A DNA stretch of 64,000 nt from Mycoplasma collis ATCC 35278 (GTDB lineage Bacteria; Bacillota_I; Bacilli_A; Mycoplasmatales; Metamycoplasmataceae): positions 53,385 through 117,384 of the forward strand of contig NZ_JNJY01000001.1 of NCBI RefSeq assembly GCF_000701825.1, read 5' to 3'. Under the pieces are notes generated by a model. The model did no database searches and had not been told where the DNA came from. It saw nothing but the letters and a program-made list of their open reading frames with translations. Positions 45,678 to 56,402 of the stretch are shown here, piece by piece (the stretch's first letter is position 1; each line of letters starts with the position of its first letter). A program made the translations under genes and the position numbers.

Positions 45678-46688
45678 ATGTTTCCATTTACTAAATCAAA
45701 TTTCGATTTAAATGTGGCCATTACTTTAAATTTGCTAATATATATATTTGTTTTATTAGCATTTCCAGTTATTTTAGCTTTATTTGTTGCTTTTGTAAAA
45801 CCACGAATTAAAAAAAGCACAAATACTTATTTATATGCTTTAAGTTCTGGAATTTTAATAATGATTGCCACCACTGGTCTACTTAAAGAAGCTTTTGAAG
45901 AAGGTGAAAAATACGCACATCTTTTGGGTGAAAAAAATGTTATTAATTTAACTGATATTAATGAACAATTAATTCAGGCTGGAATTGTAACTTTTGGTTC
46001 ATTACTTGGGGTTTCTACTTTATTTTTAGTAAGACATATTTTTATAAAACATTTTCAAATTGAAAAACATAAAAATCATGAAGAACATGGTCATCATGAT
46101 CATATTATAAGTTTTAATGATATTGATAATCCTAAAGCCGCTTGATTAGCAATATTATTATTACTTTCTCATCGTACTATTGATGGTTTTATTTTAGGAG
46201 CTACTGTAGCTAGAGTTTCTGAAGGTAGAGAATTAAATTATGGATTGGTTATTACTTTTAATATTCATATTATTATTGAAATATTAATTGTGCATTATAG
46301 ACAAGTACAATATGGGCAAACTATTAAAAAAGCAGTTTTATATAACATTGTTACAATCGCTTTAATAATTCCTATTATGATTGTAGGAGCTTATATTAAT
46401 AGATATTTAAGAGGTTCAGTTCAAACTGGATGAATTTTACCAGTTGTTAATGCATTTGGTGGTTCGATATTGGCATTTGCTGTTATTATTGAATTAGTCC
46501 CTGAATTTATTCACTTAAGGAATAGTGGTAAAAAAGAATGATATCTTTCGCTTGTCTTTTTTGGAATAGGAATCATCCTTACTGTAATGCTTTTAGCATT
46601 CCATACACATGATACTCCTGATATGGCTGATGGCATGAATAAAATTATAGGCGGAAAACATTGTCATAGTGATGGACACTGTCATTAA
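45678..46688 (+). CDS. ZIP-family metal transporter with histidine-rich segments
   Basis: 336 residues with about eight membrane helices; imports zinc or other divalent metal. A cytoplasmic loop around residues 130-147 is His-rich (HKNHEEHGHHDH), and the C-terminus ends HCHSDGHCH, a likely metal-binding tail. Helix motifs LLLLSHRTIDGFILGA and FNIHIIIEILIV correspond to ZIP TM4/TM5, with SHRTIDG in place of HNxPEG and an HIIIE metal site. Two TGA Trp codons plus later ones. Followed by a strong bidirectional terminator. Confidence 0.85.
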
Positions 46689-46694
46689 TAATTT

Positions 46695-46731
46695 AAAAAA
46701 ATCAGATTAAATTATGAATCTGATTTTTTTT
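46695..46731. terminator. Bidirectional terminator nested in a convergent gene end
   Basis: AAAAAAATCAGATT, an 8-nt loop, AATCTGATTTTTTT. It ends the ZIP gene on the plus strand. On the minus strand the last codons and TAA stop (46712-46714) of the convergent gene lie inside the stem-loop. Confidence 0.85.
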
Positions 46732-48154
46732 GTACAAAATTTAGATGAATTTCATTTATTGAAGGTAAATCTGTTTTTGCGATTAATTTTATTTTATATC
46801 TACCATCGTATTTTACTTTGTATTTGATCTCTTCATAATTTTTAATTGTAGCTTCAGAAATTGCAACAACTTTTCAGTCATTATCAAAAAATTCTAATAC
46901 TAGATCAAGATTATTATTAAATTTATTTTCAATGAAAAAAGTATGTTCATTACTTTTAAGATGTTTTTTTATAAATTCACTATTTTCCCGATTTTTTAAA
47001 ATATCTATAGTTGTTAAAATGTTCAAAGAATCTAAAAATATTTCTCCAAAATGGACGGTTCTGAAATTAAAATTAACAAGGTTTAAAAACCAATTTGTGT
47101 TAATTGCTATTATTTCATCTTTTTTTAAGGAAAAGTCTTTTTCTAAAATAACTTCATTTTCCAAAAATTCTCTAGTTTTTTTAATACTAAATGAATTTAA
47201 ATCATTATATGTATTCCATGCATTTTCATAATCTATAAAACCAGAACCTATTCCTATATATTGATTATTAAAATATTTTTCAGTAAAAAAATCATATTTT
47301 TTTGCAGAAAGTAAGAATGAATTTATGATTTTGATATCACTATTTATGTTTGAAGATTTAGAATAAATTAAAAAGTCAAAAAATGAACTTATAAATATTG
47401 CCGAAGCATAAAAAGAAGCATTTGCACTATGATTTACTTTGTTATTTATAACACCATCTATATTAACGCTAATGTCTGAATTTTGTTTTCGGTAAAAATT
47501 GTTATATTTAGTTTCTATAGGAGTTTTAAATTCATGGACTGTAATTTTGTTTAAATTTTCTGTTGTTTTTGTAGTATTAAGCGCGGAAATGGAAAAAAAG
47601 TTTAAAAAATGATCAAAGATGTTTTCTTCATTTGTTCAGGGGCTAAAGTTAATAATTCTATTTTCCACTGTTAATTTATTTAAATAAGAAAGTGAAATCG
47701 ATTCATTATCAGAACTTTGATTTGCATCAATATTTTTATATAAATGTAAAATATATTTAGTTTTATTTTTTTCTATTGTTTTTATTTGTTCATCATATTC
47801 AAATTGATTATTAAATGGTAAGAAAGTAATTTGGATTTTATTATTTAATATATTAAAAATTTTTTTTAAAAATTCTAACTTATAATTTAAGATATTTTTA
47901 TTACTTGATTGATATTCATTTTCATTGTATAAAATAGTTAGTTTTGCATTTTCAGCATTATAATTATTTGACTTAATATCAACATAATTTATATTACTTT
48001 TTAATTTTTCCAAATTAATGATTTCTTCTTCTTTCATTGTTTCAGAAGTGCTATTTGAATTGTATGGAATATTGTTATACGAGCTACTTATTAAAAAAGG
48101 ACTAAAAACTAAAGGTAAAAAAGAAAATAAAAATTTAAATAATTTTTTGTTCAT
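46712..48154 (-). CDS. Secreted, degenerate subtilisin (S8)-like protein
   Basis: 480 residues with an N-terminal signal peptide (MNKKLFKFLFSFLPLVFSPF) and no lipobox Cys. Parts resemble mycoplasma S8 serine proteases: HSANASFYASAIFISSFFD sits where GTSFSAPIVxG would be, IGIGSGFIDYENAW resembles the GAGxINxxxA segment after it, and the C-terminal DLVLEFFDND...DGRYKIKL resembles their beta-sandwich. I see no convincing catalytic Asp or His motif, so activity is doubtful. The family call is tentative; it could be another surface protein. Four or more TGA Trp codons. Confidence 0.5.
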
Positions 48155-48200
48155 ATTTTCTTATATAAAAAACTTATTTTTTTAAGTAAAAAAAGAAAAA

Positions 48201-48220
48201 AAATGTGAAAAATCACATTT
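48201..48220 (-). terminator. Terminator after tdk
   Basis: AAATGTGA, a 4-nt loop, TCACATTT, followed by T-rich sequence on the minus strand; lies 10 nt past the tdk stop. Confidence 0.75.
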
Positions 48221-48230
48221 TTATGTTTTT

Positions 48231-48806
48231 TTATTTTTTTGTCTTGCTAAAACTTTCTACAAAACATCTTCTACATCTTGCTTCATATTCATCTTTATCT
48301 CCAAGCATGTTTAAATTTTTATCAGGAATTTTTCTAAAACTTGTAGAAGCTGCATTATAACATTTCAAGCATATTGCTTGTAATTTTGTTATATTTTCAG
48401 CTATAGATAAAATATATGGCATTATTCCAAAAGGCTCCCTTAAATAATTCATATCAAGACCACTTACTAAAACCCTTATACCTTCATCCGCTTTTTGACT
48501 AATAAATTTTATTAAATTTTTATCAAAAAATTGCGCTTCATCTATTGCTATAGCTTTATATTTATCTTTTAAAAATAATTCTTCAATTTCTTCAGCATTA
48601 GAAACGCTAAAAGCTTTAATTTCAGCTCCTGTTCTTGAAATTATTTTATCTGTTGAAAATCTTTTATCAAAAGAATGTTTGACAATTAATGTTTTAATTT
48701 TTGCATATTTCAAAATTCTTATTCTTTTTAATAATTCATCAGATTTTCCAGAAAACATAGGCCCAACAATAACCTCTATCATTCCTTTATAAAATTTTTT
48801 ATACAT
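48231..48806 (-). CDS. tdk: Thymidine kinase
   Basis: 191 residues. Salvages thymidine, essential for cells lacking de novo pyrimidine synthesis. P-loop EVIVGPMFSGKSDELL, IAIDEAQFF, and a structural zinc site from CLKC and CRRC. The ATG at 48804-48806 sits just after AGGGGAG, so this start is preferred over a TTG five codons upstream whose codons contain that ribosome binding site. No TGA codons. Confidence 0.96.
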   Translation of the reverse strand: MYKKFYKGMIEVIVGPMFSGKSDELLKRIRILKYAKIKTLIVKHSFDKRFSTDKIISRTGAEIKAFSVSNAEEIEELFLKDKYKAIAIDEAQFFDKNLIKFISQKADEGIRVLVSGLDMNYLREPFGIMPYILSIAENITKLQAICLKCYNAASTSFRKIPDKNLNMLGDKDEYEARCRRCFVESFSKTKK

Positions 48807-49035
48807 CTCTCCCCTTTTCAATAAAATTTATAAATTTATTTAATATAAAACATTATATTCAATTTTTCATTTTATTATATTTTATTAATAAAGTAATTTT
48901 TTATAATAAAAAATAAAAAACTATAATTTTTTGTTTTTTTGTTAAAATTTTTAATATATTTAATAAATAGGTTAAATTTTAAATTATTAATAATATTTGT
49001 TTTAAAAAAAATATTTTAAAAATAGGAGGCATTAA

Positions 49036-51216
49036 ATGGCCGGAAAAGAAAACTGAAAGAAAAAAATAGCTAGATTAAATTCTAAAATTGAAAAAAAAGA
49101 AAAGAAAGAATTGACTCCTGAGCAAAAAAAGAGAAGAAAAAAAATTAAAATTATTTTAGGTACATTAGCTTTTGCTACTATTTTAGGATTGGGTATTGGA
49201 ATCCCACTTGGTGTAACAAATACAAAAGTTAAAGTTATTGAACAAAGAAGCGATAATGATATTGTAGCTAAAGTTAATGGCAAAAATATAATAATGGCTG
49301 ATTTACATCAACTTTTAAAAAGTGAAAAAAATATTGAAAATGATGAATTTAGCAAAGTAGAACAAGAGCTTGTAACTTTTTTATACAATGAAGAATTAAA
49401 AGCTGAACAAAAATTTAAAGAGGCATGAGATAATTCTTTTGTTGAAAACAAAACTAGTGCTAATGATGATTTTAAAACAAAATTGAAAAGCTTAGATGAA
49501 ATAAAAGCACAAAAACAAAAGATTATAGATGATGAAAAAGAAAGAATTCAAAAGACTTTTGGTTTCAATAATTGAGAAACTGAATTTAATAAATTTTTAG
49601 CTACTGATCCAAGATTTAATAAAGCAATAAGCGAAGAACAAGCTATTAATTTTTTAGTTAATGAAGAAATAAAAAATAAAGCTTTTTCTAGATTTAAAAC
49701 TTCTATCAGCAAGAACTTTAGATTAAAAGATATTAAATATAGAGTTTTAAAAAAAGATATAGTAGATGATAAAAATAATGTTATTTTTAAACAAGGCGAA
49801 AGACTTTTTAAAGATATTATTGTTTTAAGCGATACAAACGATTCGACAGCGCCTATGAATGCTAAACTAGCAACTGATTTAGGTGAAGAGAATAATGCTA
49901 AAACAGAAGATGAAAGAAATAAAATAATAGAAAATGCTTTTGTAAGCGCTTTCATGTCTGAATCTTTTGTTAAAAAATATATGAATGCTTTTAACTTAAT
50001 TAATGAATTTTATTTCAATGATAAAGCTATTTTTAAAGATAAATTAGAATTTTATAACATTTCAAAACTTAATTTAAAAATAACAGCTGATATTTTAAAT
50101 CCAAAACAAAATTGAAAAATAGATCAAACAACATTGAAAGAATTACTTGGCTATTCAATAATTAAATTAGATGATAAGAACAAAGTTCAAGAAGTAAAAA
50201 CTATTTTTGATTTAATTGAAAATTTTAAAGGGGCGCAATCTAACGAAGCTTTAGATAATGCTAATGATAGAATTTTATTAAATACAATAAGTAAAGATTT
50301 AAATTCTAAAAATGGAAGAAATTTAGGTCAAGAAAGTTTTAAAAATATAATTCAAATTTTTGATGAAAATGTTGAAAATGGTTTTATTCTCTTGGACGAA
50401 TTGTTCAAAGCTGAAGAAAAAGAAAAAGTATTTAGCCAAACTATTTTAATGAAAATTAAAGAGAATATTTTTAAAAAATACGCTAAAGAAGATTTATTAG
50501 TTGATGTTGATCAATTAAAAGGTAAAGATGTTGATGAAATCAGAAATTATAATGATAAAATAGTAGAATTTATAAATTCATTAACAAATGAAAATTTAGA
50601 AGAAATTGGAAAAATATTTAAAGAGGCATTTTCATTTAAAGAAAATACCAAATTAGCTACATTATATTTAATTAATAAACAAAATAATTTATATATGGCG
50701 ATTGTAAATAATCAAGTTGTTTTATTTAACAAAAAAATAATAAATAAATTTAACGACATTCAAAAGGCAATATTAGATGATATACAAGTTGATGCAAATA
50801 ACAATTTTAAAACTTCAAAAAACCCAAGATTAAATTTAAATAAAATTTTCCAAGATATTGAAAAAAATGAAATAATTGTTGCTAATTTATTAAATCAAAA
50901 AAGTTTTGATAATCATATTAGAGATAAATTGTTAAAAAACCAAACTCCTGAAACAAAAGATAAATACATTAATAATTTAAAAAGAAAAACTAATGTTTTC
51001 ATAGAATCTTTTTACACTTTAAAAGGGATTGATTTCTCTGATAAAGTTAATAATCATATTGAAAAATTGAAAAAAAATAATTCTTCAAAAGATTTAATTT
51101 TTAAAAATAATATTTGACAGTTTATAAATAAACCTAACACTTTAGATAGTCGCTCAAATTATGAAGCAATTCTAAATAAATTAAAATTACAAAAGGGGGA
51201 AAATGAAAAAAAATAA
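49036..51216 (+). CDS. Membrane-anchored P80-like partner of HinT
   Basis: 726 residues. A basic cytoplasmic start (~45 residues), one membrane helix (ILGTLAFATILGLGIGIPLG, ~47-66), then a very large Lys/Asn/Glu-rich extracellular part with several predicted helices. Gene order (large anchored protein, lipoprotein, HIT protein) matches the HinT locus of Mycoplasma hominis, whose P80/P60 proteins interact with HinT. Strong TAGGAGG site. Overlaps the lipoprotein gene by 14 nt. Residues just after the helix (NDNDIVAKVNGKNI-like) slightly recall SurA/PrsA-type starts, but I see no isomerase domain. Function unknown. Confidence 0.75.
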
Positions 51217-52837
51217 ATTAAATAAAATTTTTGTTTCTGGAATTTTACTAACTCCTTTTATTCTTTCCTCTTGTTCACAAACTGTAAGTTCATCTTCAAA
51301 AATAATAGAAGATGAAAAATTAAAATCTAATGAAGTAAAAGAATTTTTAGAAAACAAAGTTGTTGAACAAATATTAATGGATAAATGATACAAAAGCGAT
51401 AAAAATTTAGCTCAGCAATTTTTAGATTCAAACAGTCAATATTATAAAGATGCTAAAAATGCTTTTGAATATTATCAAAATTTCAATTTAAAAACCAACG
51501 ATAATTTTACATCTAAAATTATAACTGATTTAATCGGCAAAAACCTTGTAAAAGACAATGAAATTCAAACATTATTAAATGATGCGGGACCACAAAAGAT
51601 TTTTAGCGAAAATAGTTTTAAAATTCTATTTAACATAAGTGAAAGTCAAATAAGTAGCAAGATAAATAAAATGCTTTTGAATTTGAATCATCTATCAAAT
51701 ATTAATAAAGAAGATATTCAAAGTTCAAAAATTTATAAAGATGCTTTTGATGAAACGAAAAATCAATTTAATCAAAAAGAAATTTTTGAAAACATTGATA
51801 TAAATTCCAAAGATTTTTTCTTAATTAATTTGCTTTTAAATAAAAAAGTTGCTCAAACTTGATCATATAAATCTGAGGATCCATCAGATGTTCATACATT
51901 AAAATTTGTCACTGTTAAAGATGAGAATGACTTTAACTTTTTTATTCCCAAAGATAAACAAAATTTAGAAACTACTAAATTAATTAAAGATTTTGAATTA
52001 TACAAACTCAATGATAGTATAGATGTTAAAAAACTTTTTGGTTATAAAGGTTTATTATATAATCAAAATGGTTTTTCTAAATATGGTGTTTCTTACAGAA
52101 TAAACGAATTAAAAAAACAACCATATATTAAAAGTGGGTTTTTAGATACAAATACTTTAAAATTTGTATCTAAGAAAGATTTAGAATCCGCCAATCTTTG
52201 AAAAGATAAAAAAGCATTCCCTGTTAAAATTAAAAGTAATTTTAATTTAACAAAGACAAGTAGTGAAGTTACTAAAGATGATTTAGAGATTAAAACTTCT
52301 TCAGATGTTAGTGGTGTAAAATACGAAATTGAAAGAATTGTACCTATCGCAAGTTCTTCAAATGTTGTGGATGCATTAGTTAAAATGACTATTGATAGCA
52401 ATGGAAAAACATATAATAATTATTATTGAGCTGAAGGATTAAGTTGAAATTCAACAACAATTTTTACTAACACACAATATCCAGAAAATGGAAAAGAATT
52501 ATCTAAATTACCTGAATTTGTTTCATTTTTCGATGAACAAAACGATAATTCTTTCTTATCATTATCATATATTCTACCTATCACTCCTTTATTTAATAAA
52601 GAAGTTACTCAAAATAAAATAAAGAAAATTTATTTTTCATTCAATGAAACACCATGAAATACTAAAGAAGAAAAAGAAAAATTAATCCATAATCTTTATT
52701 TAGCTGATGAAATTAACTTATTTAATGAAGTTAAAGAATTTTATGAAGAAAAAGGTTATAAATTAGAATTAGTTGATAGTGTTTTAAAACAATTAGAAGA
52801 ACAAAATAAAGATAATCAAGGAAATAATAATGGATAA
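51203..52837 (+). CDS. P60-like lipoprotein of the HinT locus
   Basis: 544 residues. Lipoprotein signal MKKNKLNKIFVSG...LSSC with the lipobox Cys at residue 24. The mature part is Lys/Asn/Ser/Phe-rich without a recognisable enzyme domain; the C-terminal ~200 residues look beta-rich then helical. Overlaps the upstream gene by 14 nt and hinT by 8 nt, so all three are translationally coupled. By position it corresponds to the P60 lipoprotein that forms a complex with the P80-type protein. Several TGA Trp codons. Confidence 0.78.
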
Positions 52838-53150
52838 ACTTTTTTTAAAAATAATTAAAAAAGAACTACCTGCTGAAATTATTTATGAAGATGATAAAGT
52901 TATTGCTTTCATGGATAAATTTCCTGTTACTAAAGGACATTTTCTAGTAGTTCCTAAAAATTATTCTAGAAATTTAATTACAATAAGTGACGAAGATTTA
53001 AGTTATGCAATGTTAAAAGCTAGAGAATTAGCTTTATTACAAATCAAAAAATTAAATGTTAAAGGTTTTAGATTAATTGTAAATAATGAACCGGAAGCTA
53101 AACAAGTTGTATTCCACACTCATATTCACATCATACCAAGCGAAGAATAA
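52830..53150 (+). CDS. hinT: Histidine triad (HIT) protein HinT
   Basis: 106 residues. Nucleotide-binding HIT protein; relatives hydrolyse adenosine phosphoramidates. FLKIIKKELPAEIIYEDDKV, FPVTKGHFLVVPKNY and the triad HTHIHIIP near the C-terminus are canonical. Third gene of the P80-like/P60-like/hinT operon. Followed by a terminator. Confidence 0.96.
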   Translation: MDKLFLKIIKKELPAEIIYEDDKVIAFMDKFPVTKGHFLVVPKNYSRNLITISDEDLSYAMLKARELALLQIKKLNVKGFRLIVNNEPEAKQVVFHTHIHIIPSEE

Positions 53151-53156
53151 TTAATT

Positions 53157-53187
53157 AAAAATCCTCCTGTAAAGTGGAGGATTTTTT
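53157..53187. terminator. Bidirectional terminator after hinT
   Basis: Stem AAAATCCTCC / GGAGGATTTT with an 8-nt loop and a T run on the plus strand. The convergent minus-strand gene stops at its edge (53187-53189). Confidence 0.85.
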
Positions 53188-53591
53188 TAATATCATTTTT
53201 TATTTTTTCTTTTACTTATATTTTTATATAAAAAATAATTTGTAAAGATGCTTAAAAAAATCAATATAATTATATAAAGAATAAACGCAATTCGATAATT
53301 ATAATTTTGTGAAAAAAATGTAAATAAAAATATAATTAGTGAACTAATTATAGATCTAAATATAATTGAAATTCCTAATTGAAATGAATTATTTTCTCTA
53401 GTGAAAAAACTATAATTGTAATTATAATATAGTGAAATCAACAATGAAAAAAAGAATTGCTGTAATGAAATAACAAAAATATAAGTTATAAAAGAGTTTA
53501 ATGAGTTATTTTGTTTTACAAAAATAATTCACACAATCCCTATCATTGACATTATTAATGAACTTGAAACAAAAATTATTAAATTATTCAT
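53187..53591 (-). CDS. C-terminal part of a split MFS-type transporter
   Basis: 134 residues, about four hydrophobic helices (IIFVSSSLIMSMIGIVWIIF, then IIFRSIISSLIIFLFTFFSQ and a last helix). It starts with an ATG inside the A8 tract region and overlaps the end of 53584-54429 by 8 nt in another frame. The two together give ~415 residues and about 12 helices, the size of one MFS protein. Ends with TGA (Trp), Tyr, TAA. It may be a separately translated half or the remnant of a frameshifted gene. Confidence 0.65.
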
Positions 53592-54429
53592 TTTTTTTGT
53601 TTTTATTTAAAAGTTGAATAACTATAGCGCCTAAAAAGCCAAAAAAGGAACTTACCATCGAAATGATTATAGTTGCTGTTTCTAAACTAATGAATTCAAA
53701 CTTAGAATAACCTAGATATTGAAACATCCCCGATTGCTTTGGATATAAAACAACTCCTATAATTATTGAAAAAAATATTGTGAAAAATCATTTATTATAT
53801 TTGTTTGTTTTAATATTAACTATATTCCCTTTTTTCAATTCTGAAAATATAATAGGGTTTTTATTTAATTTAATTAAATAATAAAGAATTGCACTTAATA
53901 AATAAGTAAATATATTAAAAAAGATTAAATAATAATAGCTAAAATAATTGAAAAATAAAGAAAATAATGGAAACATTAAAAATGCAATTGATGTTGCTCA
54001 TGTAGTTACATAATTATATTTTTTTACTTCTTCTTCAATTTTAGTACAAAAATATAAAATATTCTTTAAATGTATAAACCTAAAAGAGTGTACAAAAGCT
54101 AAAGCAGAATTCAAAACAATAAGTGAAATTGAAAAAACTTTTTCAAAATTTTTTGATAATGTAAAAAAGAAAACAATCGATAAAGATAAAAGAAAAATCG
54201 ACAAAATATCAGATAAAATTAATGAAAATTTTGAATTAATTTTTGATAATTTTTTACTAAAAATATAAATAATAAAAGCGGGTACTTGTATTAATAAATA
54301 CATTAAGACAATAAAACATTGACTGCCTTGAAATCTAAATATATATAATGAAGATCCTAATTTAAAACTTTCAGATCCTATTAAAGAAATAAAAATAGCA
54401 AAAATATATTTAAATAAATTAGCTTTCAT
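53584..54429 (-). CDS. N-terminal part of a split MFS-type transporter
   Basis: 281 residues with about eight hydrophobic helices. The start (SLIGSESFKLGSSLYIFRFQGS) and PAFIIYIFSKKLSKINSKFSLILSDIL resemble the TM1-TM3 region of MFS exporters (basic cytoplasmic loop 2-3). It ends LLNKNKKNE just after an A8 run; losing one A would fuse it in frame with the next ORF (KKMNNLIIF). Overlaps the upstream gene by 11 nt. Substrate unknown. Confidence 0.65.
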
Positions 54430-56080
54430 ATTCTCAAATAAAATTCATTAAATATAAAAAGTTTTTAAGCGTTGCTTTTGAAAAGGTTGAATGAATTTTA
54501 TTCGCTCCAATTGATATTGTTATTGAATTGTTGAAATTTTGAAATTCGGTAATATGTGCAGATTTAGTGTCGAAAAATAATTTATATGGTATGTAATATG
54601 TATCTAAAAAATTTTTAATTTCATTGATAAGTTTCATATTTGCAACACTAAAATTATCAGCTACTTTTATTAAAATTTTTTCAGTATCTCAATCAGGAAT
54701 TTCGAAAATTTCTAAATTTATTATTTTGTTAAATGCGTTGATTTTATTTTTAAATTCAACATCTTTAAAAGGGGTTGAGCCTACTTCTTTTTTAGTTGTT
54801 AAAACAAAATCTTTTTTTGTTATGAAAAAATAATAAAATAAAAGTAAATTTAATCTATTATCTAAATTTCTTGATGACAATTCTTTTGAATTAATATCAA
54901 ATTTGCTTTCAGGTAAAATTTGATAAATTTCGTTTTTTTTAAAATCATTTTTTTTCGTTAAAAGCAAATTAAACTTATTTATTTTTTTAATTTTTTTTGC
55001 TGAAAAAATATCGTCATTTTGTTTTTTGCTTAATATTGTTTTTAAATAATTACTATTTTGGTCGTAAATGCAAATTGGTTTAGAACCTCAATTTATTTTC
55101 CCTAAATCATAAATTTTATTATTAAATAAAATGCCACCTACTTCATCACTGTTGATAGTGTATAAAATTTTATTTTTTTGATTAGAAAGCAAAATAAAAT
55201 TATTATTGATATTTTCTACATCATAAGTATTTTTATCTTTTAATGAATCTAACTTATTCAAAAATTTATTTATGATGCTGATTTCAAAACCTGGTAAACT
55301 GGGAAATTTTAAAAAATCAATCATATTTTCTTTTTCGTTAGATAAAATGTATAGAAAATTATTTGAATTTGAAATTATTTTTTTTAATTTTATATTTACA
55401 TTAATAGAATCTCAAAAATTCAAAATTTTTTCTAAAAAATTAAATTTTTTAAAATTATTTAAAAAATTGTTTATTGGTAAATATTTATAATTGTAGTGAA
55501 AAGAAATAATTGTAGATGTATAAATTTGACTCATTAAAAATTCTTCATTAATTTTTTCATTTATATTTAAATTTAATGTATTAAAATTTAAAATCTTTGT
55601 TAAATCTTTTTCAATATTTAAAATTTTTTGTTCCCTATTATGTTGAAAAACAGGAACCATAATATATGCTAAAGATAAAAACACTTGAAAAATATGGAAA
55701 TTTAATTTTAGAAAAAATAAATCAGAGTTTTTTATTTGTTTACAAAATTTTAAATTTATATTTTCTAAAGCTATAAACTCAATTTTTATATTTTTTCAAT
55801 AAAAAACAAACAAGTTTTCATCATAAGTAGAATCTTTGATTTCTTGTTTCAAAAATAATAAAAATTTTTCTTTAGTAGATTGTTTTGTATTGTGCGAAAA
55901 GCAAATATCAATATCGTTAAAATTTCTGTTTATTTGATTATTTTTTTTTAAGACATAACTACCTTTAAGAATTAACTTTAATTCTAAATTTTTTGGATTA
56001 TTCTTTTTAAAAATTTTAATTTTGTTGTTTAAAAATAATTCAAAATCTGAAAAAATATTTGTTTTTTTTATGTCTTTCAT
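54419..56080 (-). CDS. Protein with nucleotidyltransferase-fold motif
   Basis: 553 residues, one frame through five or more TGA Trp codons. Near residue 35 it reads ILKGSYVLKKNNQINRNFND followed by IDI: a GS motif and a D-x-D placed as in Pol-beta-type nucleotidyltransferases of the AbiEii/MNT kind. The remainder is Lys/Asn/Phe/Leu/Ile-rich without other motif I recognise, apart from a DEVGGILFNNKIYDLGKI patch in the middle. No signal peptide or clear membrane helix. It overlaps the MFS-like gene, so the two form a cassette. Function unknown; the fold call rests on one motif. Confidence 0.5.
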
Positions 56081-56203
56081 TTGTAAAAATGTTTCCTTTT
56101 TTTTATGATTAAAATTTAATCAATTTCTTTTATAAAATTATTTATTTAATACTAAAATTACAACATTTAAGTAAAGTTTATTTTTTATTTAAAAAAATAA
56201 AAA

Positions 56204-56223
56204 AACCAAGCTTAAGCTTGGTT
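56204..56223 (-). terminator. Terminator of the ABC-importer operon
   Basis: 20-nt perfect palindrome AACCAAGCTTAAGCTTGGTT followed on the minus strand by a T run. Lies 16 nt past the last small gene of the operon. Confidence 0.85.
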
Positions 56224-56238
56224 GTAAAATAAGAATAT

Positions 56239-56400
56239 CTATAAAAATTGACCCGTAAAAATTGAATTAAGTATAATGCCGACACCATAAAGTGCTACAG
56301 CTGTTAGAATTAATCCAATTATCAAAACAATAGAAATTAAAATTATTGAAAAAATGTTATTTGTTCTTTTTTTTAATTTAAATAATTTAATTAAATTCAT
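56239..56400 (-). CDS. Small single-pass membrane protein of the ABC operon
   Basis: 53 residues. A basic start (MNLIKLFKLKKRTN) and one long hydrophobic helix (IFSIILISIVLIIGLILTAV). No TGA. Lies 2 nt after the second permease gene and before the operon terminator, so it is probably co-transcribed and may be a small accessory of the transporter. No family recognised. Confidence 0.6.
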   Translation of the reverse strand: MNLIKLFKLKKRTNNIFSIILISIVLIIGLILTAVALYGVGIILNSIFTGQFL

Positions 56401-56402
56401 AA

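Noticed and set aside
48807..48821. TTG start giving five extra residues to thymidine kinase
   Set aside because: The extra codons contain the AGGGGAG ribosome binding site that serves the ATG at 48804-48806.
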